From: an uncultured Pseudomonadota bacterium
GTDB lineage: Bacteria; Myxococcota_A; UBA796; SXON01
NCBI GenBank assembly: GCA_903885375.1
Contig: CAISIK010000209.1
Span: 1 to 47,227 of the forward strand
Direction of reading: 5' to 3'
Length of the DNA stretch: 47,227 nt
Below the pieces are notes generated by a model. That model searched no databases. It had not been told where the DNA came from and was given only the letters and a program-made list of their open reading frames with translations. The translations under genes and the position numbers were made by a program. Shown here one piece after another: positions 42,834 through 47,227 of this stretch (position 1 is its first letter; every line of letters begins with the position of its first letter).

Positions 42834-42861
42834 AGGATAGGCACCCGCCCGTTTCCGTCAA
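42834..42861 (-). promoter_or_regulatory. Sigma70-type promoter of grpE
   Basis: Minus strand TTGACG (42861-42856), 16-nt spacer and TATCCT (42839-42834), giving a predicted transcription start near 42827 and a leader of ~18 nt. No CIRCE or sigma32-type element was seen. Confidence 0.6.
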
Positions 42862-42872
42862 GGCCAGGTACC

Positions 42873-44252
42873 GTGGACCGACTCAACCGACAGATCACCA
42901 TCCTCTCCGTGGCGCTGCTCGCGATCGTGGGCTTCCTCGTCCTCGATTGGGACCGCGCTGAAAAGTCCGCTTCTGTCGACGAGGAGGCGCCGCCCAGCCG
43001 CCTGTTGTTCGACTTCAAGCCCGAGGCCATCACCCGGGTCACCATCACCGGTCCCGACGGCAAGCTGCAGTTCGATGCCGCGGAAGGCGCCTGGCAGATG
43101 GTGTCGCCCGTCTCCACGCTCGCGCAGACCTCCAGCATCACCGCCATCCTCGACCGTTTCGAGGACCTCCGCATCGGCGAGACCGCGCTCCGCGGCTCGC
43201 CCGCCGACTACGGCCTCGGCGAAGACCAGCGGCTCGAGCTTCGCCTCGAAGAGCTCGATGGCACCGCGTTCACCGTGTACGTCGGGCAGGACACGCCCGT
43301 GGGCTACAAGACCTACGCGCAGGTACCCGGCGATTCGGCCGTGTACACGCTGAGCAGCCAGGTGCACGAGCTCCTGGGCAAGAAAGCCGACGAGTTCCGT
43401 GGCCGCGAGCTCATCGCCGCCCAGCCGGGCACCGCGGAGCGGGTGCGCATCGTGCAGGGCGACAAGGAGGTCGTGTACCGGCACGACGAGACCGGCTGGT
43501 GGGTGGGCGACACCGGGCCGCGCGCGAACGAAAAGGAGATCGCCGACTACCTCGGCATCATCAGCGAGATGAAGGTGGAGAGCTTCCTCGACGGCAAGAC
43601 GCCGGGCGAGCTCGGCCTCGACAATCCCGCCGCCACCGTGAGCGTGAAGGATGCCAGCGGCACCCACACGCTGCGCATCGGCGCGCGCGATGCTGGTGGC
43701 GCCAACGCCGCCGTGGGCGACATCGCCGTGCGTGTAAACGCCGACGACCTCACGGTGCTCCTCCCCCCCGAAACGTGGACGAGCACGCTGCTCGCCGAAG
43801 CGAAGAGCTGGAAGGTGGATGCGGTCACCGTGGAGCTGGGCGGCAAGAAGCTCGCGCTCACCCGCAAGGCCGGCTCCTGGAAGGATGCCGAAGGCAAGGA
43901 CGCCGAAGCCGGCAGCGCAGTGATGGATGCGCTCCTCGCCCTCGAGGTCGACCGCAGCGGCACCCCCGTGATGGCGGGCGATGCCGGGCGGGTGGTCATC
44001 GGCCTCGGCGAGAACCGCATCACCGTGAAGATCGGCGACCCCGACAAGTCCGGCGCCCGCGTGGCGCGCGATGAGGCCGGTGGCCCCGCGTTCCTGATCC
44101 CTTCGGCCAGCCTGGCCACGCTCGAAGATGCCCTCGCCGGCCGGATTGTGCCGGCCGAGAAGCCCGCGGGTGGGCTCGGCGGCGGGGGCGGCGAGATGCC
44201 CGACGGCCTTGAGGAGATGCTCCGCGGCATGGGCGCCCAGGACCCGCACTAG
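42873..44252 (+). CDS. DUF4340 domain-containing membrane-anchored protein
   Basis: A 459-residue protein with one N-terminal membrane helix (~9-27, TILSVALLAIVGFLVLDW) and a long periplasmic part. The pattern LLFDFKPEAITRVTITGPDGK, GWWV, DYLGIISEMKVESFL and a repeated ITVKIGD-type strand fits DUF4340, seen with gliding-motility ABC transporters (GldG neighbours). No ABC transporter is visible here, so it is alone. A second DUF4340-like repeat is suggested by the two WQMVSPVST / WWVGDTGPRANEKEI segments. The start is GTG at 42873; the divergent grpE promoter lies in the same 64-bp gap. It ends in a Gly-rich acidic tail. Confidence 0.83.
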   Translation: MDRLNRQITILSVALLAIVGFLVLDWDRAEKSASVDEEAPPSRLLFDFKPEAITRVTITGPDGKLQFDAAEGAWQMVSPVSTLAQTSSITAILDRFEDLRIGETALRGSPADYGLGEDQRLELRLEELDGTAFTVYVGQDTPVGYKTYAQVPGDSAVYTLSSQVHELLGKKADEFRGRELIAAQPGTAERVRIVQGDKEVVYRHDETGWWVGDTGPRANEKEIADYLGIISEMKVESFLDGKTPGELGLDNPAATVSVKDASGTHTLRIGARDAGGANAAVGDIAVRVNADDLTVLLPPETWTSTLLAEAKSWKVDAVTVELGGKKLALTRKAGSWKDAEGKDAEAGSAVMDALLALEVDRSGTPVMAGDAGRVVIGLGENRITVKIGDPDKSGARVARDEAGGPAFLIPSASLATLEDALAGRIVPAEKPAGGLGGGGGEMPDGLEEMLRGMGAQDPH

Positions 44253-44298
44253 CGCCGAGGCCGGTGGCATCGCGCTGCCGGCCACAAAAAGCGCCTCG

Positions 44299-44322
44299 AC
44301 GGTGACGCAGCCGTGACACCGT
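44299..44322 (+). promoter_or_regulatory. Inverted repeat upstream of pfaA
   Basis: ACGGTG and CACCGT flank a 12-nt spacer, with an inner ACG/CGT pair, centred ~58 nt before the pfaA ATG. It could be a regulator-binding site; the match is short and may be chance in GC-rich DNA. Confidence 0.25.
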
Positions 44323-44367
44323 GCCGGAGGGGTCGGGGTACACACGGCGCCACTTGTGGTGCCCCTG

Positions 44368-47227
44368 ATGTCGTTTCAGCCCATCGCGATCGTCGGAGCC
44401 GGCGCCATCATGCCGGCCGCGCTCGACCTTCCCGGCTTCTGGAAGAACATCCTCGCGAAGAAGGACTGCGTCACCGAAACGCCGCCCACCCACTGGCGGG
44501 TGGAGGACTACTACGACGCCGATCCCAAAGCACCGGACAAGACCTACGCCAAGCGCGGGGCCTTCCTGCCCGACGTCCCCTTCGATGCGATGGGCTTCGG
44601 CGTTCCGCCGAGCATCCTCCCCGCCACGGACACCTCGCAGCTCCTCGCGCTCATCGTGGCGAAGATGGTGCTCGACGATGTGGGGAAGAGCGGCGAGGAC
44701 CTGTCCCGCACGAGCGTGATCCTCGGGGTCACGGGCGCGCAGGAGCTCCTCGGCAGCCTCGTGAGTCGGCTGCAGCGGCCGGTGTGGGAGCGCAGCCTCC
44801 GCGAGCTCGGCTGGGCCGAGGAGGAGGTGCAGGCGGCCTGCAAGCGCATGTCCGAGCATTACGTGGGCTGGCAGGAGTCGAGCTTCCCGGGCCTCCTCGG
44901 CAACGTGGTGGCCGGGCGCATCGCGAACCGGCTCGACGTGGGCATGACCAACTGCGTGACCGACGCCGCCTGTGCGAGCGCGCTCACCGCGGTGCACATG
45001 GGCGTGCTCGAGCTGCAGACCGGCCACAGCGACATGGTGATCACCGGCGGGGTGGACACCATGAACGACATCTTCATGTACATGTGCTTCAGCAAGACGC
45101 CCGCGCTCTCCCCCACGGGAGACTGCCGGCCCTTCGATGCCAGCGGCGATGGCACGCTGCTCGGTGAGGGCATCGGCATGGTGGCGCTCAAGCGCCTCGC
45201 CGACGCCGAGCGGGATGGCGACAAGGTGTACGCGGTCATCCGCGGGCTCGGCTCCTCGAGTGATGGCCGGGCGAAGTCGGTCTACGCGCCGGTGAGCGAG
45301 GGCCAGGCCCGCGCGGTCACACAGGCCTACGAGCAGGCGGGCTACGGCCCCGAAACCGTGCAGCTCATGGAGGCCCACGGCACCGCCACGAAGGCAGGGG
45401 ATGCAGCGGAGCTCAAGGGCCTCCAGCTTGTCTTCCCCACCACCGGCGGCACGCAGTACTGCGCCCTCGGCTCGGTGAAGTCGCAGATCGGGCACACCAA
45501 GGCGGCCGCGGGCATCGCGGGCCTGTTGAAGGTGCTCGGCGCCCTCCAGCACAAGACGCTCCCGCCCACCATCAAGGTGAAGACCCCCTCGACGGCGGTG
45601 GACTGGGAGAACTCCCCCTTCTACATCAACACCGAGCCCCGCCCCTGGGTGAAGACCGGCGGCCTGCCCCGGCGGGCCGGCGTGTCGTCCTTCGGGTTCG
45701 GCGGCAGCAACTTCCACGTGGCGCTGGAGGAGTACACCGGCGCGGCGCGGCGTCCCGCCCGCATGGACCCCTGGGAAACCGAGCTGGTCGTCTTCGGGGC
45801 CGAGTCCACCGCGGCGCTCGTGCAGAAGCTGGAAGCGGCGCGCGGCGCGAGCCCCGCGGCCCTCGCGGTAGCCAGTCAGGTCGATGAGTCCGCCCGCGCC
45901 GCCGTACGCCTCGCGATGGTGGTGGGCGACGACCTCGACGCCAAGCTGACCCGCGCCATCGAGCTGGTGAAGGCCGGCACCGAGAGCGCCCGCGGCGACC
46001 TCTTCTACAGCCCCGAGCAGACGACCGGTCCCCTCGCCTTCCTCTTCCCGGGCCAGGGCAGCCAGGCGCTCGACATGGGCGCGGAGCTGCACCGCTTCGA
46101 CGCCGTGGCCGACACCCTCGACGAGGCCGAGGCCCTCGTGCCCGGCCTCGCCCGGGTGCTCTACCCCATCCCCACCTTCAAGCCCGAGGACCGTCGCGCC
46201 CAGGAGGCACGCCTCACCCGCACCGAGTGGGCGCAGCCCGCGCTCGGCGCCGTGTCCGTAGCGATGGCGCGGCTGCTCGCCACGCTCGCCCTCGAGCCGA
46301 CGATGGCCGGCGGCCACAGCTTCGGCGAGCTGACCGCCTTGCACCGCGGCGGCGCGATGGACTTCGACACGCTGATGATGGCGGCGCGCAAGCGCGGCGA
46401 GCTCATGGCCGCCGCGGCCTCCGGCACCCCCGGCGCGATGGCCGCGGTGATGGGCCCCAGCGAGGCTGTGAGCGCCCACCTCGGCGAAGGTGTCGTGCTC
46501 GCCAACCTCAACGCTCCCGACCAGACCGTGATCGCCGGCGAGACCGGCGCCGTGGAGCTCGCCATGGCCCGCCTCGACGCGGCCGGCCTGCGCTGCAGCC
46601 GCCTGCCGGTGGCCACCGCCTTCCACTCGCCGGTGGTGGCGGGCGCGGGCGTGGAGTTCAGCGGCTGGCTCGCCGAGCGCAAGTTCTCGGCGACAGCCAT
46701 CCCCGTGTACCGCAACACCAACGCGGCGCCGCACAAGAAGGCCGTCGCGGCCGCGCTCGGCGAGCACCTGCGCAGCCCCGTTCGCTGGGTGGAGCAGATC
46801 GAAGCGATGTATGCCGCCGGCGCGCGGGTCTTCGTGGAAGTGGGCCCCGGCAGCGTGCTGAGCGGGCTCGTGGGTCGCATCTTGAAGGGTCGCCCGCACG
46901 TGGCGGTGGCCCTCGAAGCCAAGGGCAAGGGCGGCCTCGCCAGCCTCCAGGCGGCGCTCGGCCGGCTGGTGGCGGTGGGCGTCCCCGTGCAGCTCGCGGC
47001 GCTCGCCGCCGGTCGCACGCCGGGTCCGACACGCTTCGTGGCCCGTCCGGGCAGCGTGCTCATCAACGGCGCCAACTACGGCAAGCCCTACCCCCGCCCC
47101 GACAGCAAGTCGGTGCCGCCGAACCCCTCGGGTCGCCGCCCCGGCAGCCAGCCCGCGCTGGCCGCGGCGCCTGCACCCGCCGTGGCGCCTGCACCCGCGG
47201 CGGCGCCCATCGCCGCCGCCGCGCCGC
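44368..47227 (+). CDS. pfaA: PfaA-type polyunsaturated fatty acid synthase, KS-AT (3' truncated by window)
   Basis: The first 953 residues of a multidomain iterative synthase. The ketosynthase (~1-460) closely follows marine PfaA: THWRVEDYYDADPKAPDKTY, FLPDVPFDAMGFG, SFPGLLGNVVAGRIANR, active-site Cys202 in DAACASALTAV, His337 in EAHGTATKAGD and His376 in SQIGHTKAAAG. The acyltransferase (~560-880) has FPGQGSQALDMG and Ser651 in GGHSFGELTAL, so it is a malonyl-type AT. From ~915 an Ala/Pro linker begins (PAPAVAPAPAAAP), which in PfaA leads to tandem ACPs and a KR, lost here. Makes long-chain PUFA such as EPA or DHA with PfaB-D, expected downstream. The ATG at 44368 opens the conserved N-terminus; ribosome-binding site weak. 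Confidence 0.93.
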   Translation, partial: MSFQPIAIVGAGAIMPAALDLPGFWKNILAKKDCVTETPPTHWRVEDYYDADPKAPDKTYAKRGAFLPDVPFDAMGFGVPPSILPATDTSQLLALIVAKMVLDDVGKSGEDLSRTSVILGVTGAQELLGSLVSRLQRPVWERSLRELGWAEEEVQAACKRMSEHYVGWQESSFPGLLGNVVAGRIANRLDVGMTNCVTDAACASALTAVHMGVLELQTGHSDMVITGGVDTMNDIFMYMCFSKTPALSPTGDCRPFDASGDGTLLGEGIGMVALKRLADAERDGDKVYAVIRGLGSSSDGRAKSVYAPVSEGQARAVTQAYEQAGYGPETVQLMEAHGTATKAGDAAELKGLQLVFPTTGGTQYCALGSVKSQIGHTKAAAGIAGLLKVLGALQHKTLPPTIKVKTPSTAVDWENSPFYINTEPRPWVKTGGLPRRAGVSSFGFGGSNFHVALEEYTGAARRPARMDPWETELVVFGAESTAALVQKLEAARGASPAALAVASQVDESARAAVRLAMVVGDDLDAKLTRAIELVKAGTESARGDLFYSPEQTTGPLAFLFPGQGSQALDMGAELHRFDAVADTLDEAEALVPGLARVLYPIPTFKPEDRRAQEARLTRTEWAQPALGAVSVAMARLLATLALEPTMAGGHSFGELTALHRGGAMDFDTLMMAARKRGELMAAAASGTPGAMAAVMGPSEAVSAHLGEGVVLANLNAPDQTVIAGETGAVELAMARLDAAGLRCSRLPVATAFHSPVVAGAGVEFSGWLAERKFSATAIPVYRNTNAAPHKKAVAAALGEHLRSPVRWVEQIEAMYAAGARVFVEVGPGSVLSGLVGRILKGRPHVAVALEAKGKGGLASLQAALGRLVAVGVPVQLAALAAGRTPGPTRFVARPGSVLINGANYGKPYPRPDSKSVPPNPSGRRPGSQPALAAAPAPAVAPAPAAAPIAAAAP
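47150..47227 (+). repeat. Ala/Pro-encoding low-complexity linker, cut by window end
   Basis: Repeated GCGCCTGCACCCGC-type units encode alternating Ala and Pro inside pfaA, typical of linkers between PfaA acyl carrier domains. Confidence 0.7.

Noticed and set aside
44258..44284. GGCCGG/CCGGCC hairpin after the DUF4340 gene
   Set aside because: The following A-run is on the wrong strand for a plus-strand terminator, and the inner pairing is poor.
1..47227. tRNA, rRNA or riboswitch
   Set aside because: No tRNA-like GTTCRANYC arm with a matching acceptor stem and no conserved riboswitch core was noticed by eye; a covariance-model search was not possible.

Overview
This window is 47,227 bases of high-GC bacterial DNA (third codon positions almost always G or C, many GTG starts). 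No RNA gene, insertion sequence, phage gene or CRISPR array was seen. The gene content points to Myxococcota or a related deltaproteobacterial lineage: a PfaA-type polyunsaturated fatty acid synthase, two large surface lipoproteins combining Asp-rich putative metal-binding modules with FG-GAP propellers, DUF4388/TPR proteins, a PP2C phosphatase with a cyclic-nucleotide domain, and many lipoproteins. The taxonomy is inferred from family content only.

Layout. 1-1411: the 3' part of a repeat-containing secreted protein, then bpt (leucyltransferase). 7262-1423 (minus): a tight seven-gene run of DNA methyltransferase, MazG-like pyrophosphatase, TetR regulator, PP2C/cNMP phosphatase, esterase, crotonase and BKACE enzyme. 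7279-9612: an SRPBCC protein and a DUF4388/J-like/TPR protein. 9621-11986: a complete EF-P beta-lysylation unit (epmB, efp, epmA). 12079-17154 (minus): a giant lamin-tail/FG-GAP lipoprotein, an unknown exported protein and a DksA-type zinc finger protein. 17187-23805 (plus): a diguanylate cyclase, then MATE transporter, small membrane protein, nadE, a degenerate polyprenyl-synthase-like protein and a DOMON-like protein. 23863-24858: an M23 lipoprotein, followed by a gene-poor 530-bp stretch with a direct repeat. 25390-32142: a small exported protein, a class V PLP enzyme, a small membrane protein, an S9 peptidase and a BPI/LBP-like lipoprotein. 32216-33847: a solitary adenine methyltransferase. 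39814-33941 (minus): a four-gene operon of FG-GAP lipoprotein, two non-canonical GTPases and a small lipoprotein. 39845-44252: a GH31 glycosidase, grpE and a DUF4340 protein. 44368-end: pfaA, cut off by the window edge in its Ala/Pro linker.

The most interesting points are these. (1) The 39814-33941 operon encodes two paralogous GTPases in which both Mg-ligand positions look exchanged: the P-loop Ser/Thr is Asp, and the G3 Asp is Asn. They are coupled to a seven-repeat FG-GAP surface lipoprotein. (2) The lipoprotein at 32142-29635 has a C-terminal half that looks like a full-length BPI/LBP/CETP double barrel. (3) Several proteins keep a fold but lose its catalytic signature: a polyprenyl synthase without either Asp-rich motif, a J-like domain without HPD, and a receiver domain with Asp changed to Glu. 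(4) Several promoters place the -10 box exactly six bases before the start codon, which suggests leaderless transcripts.
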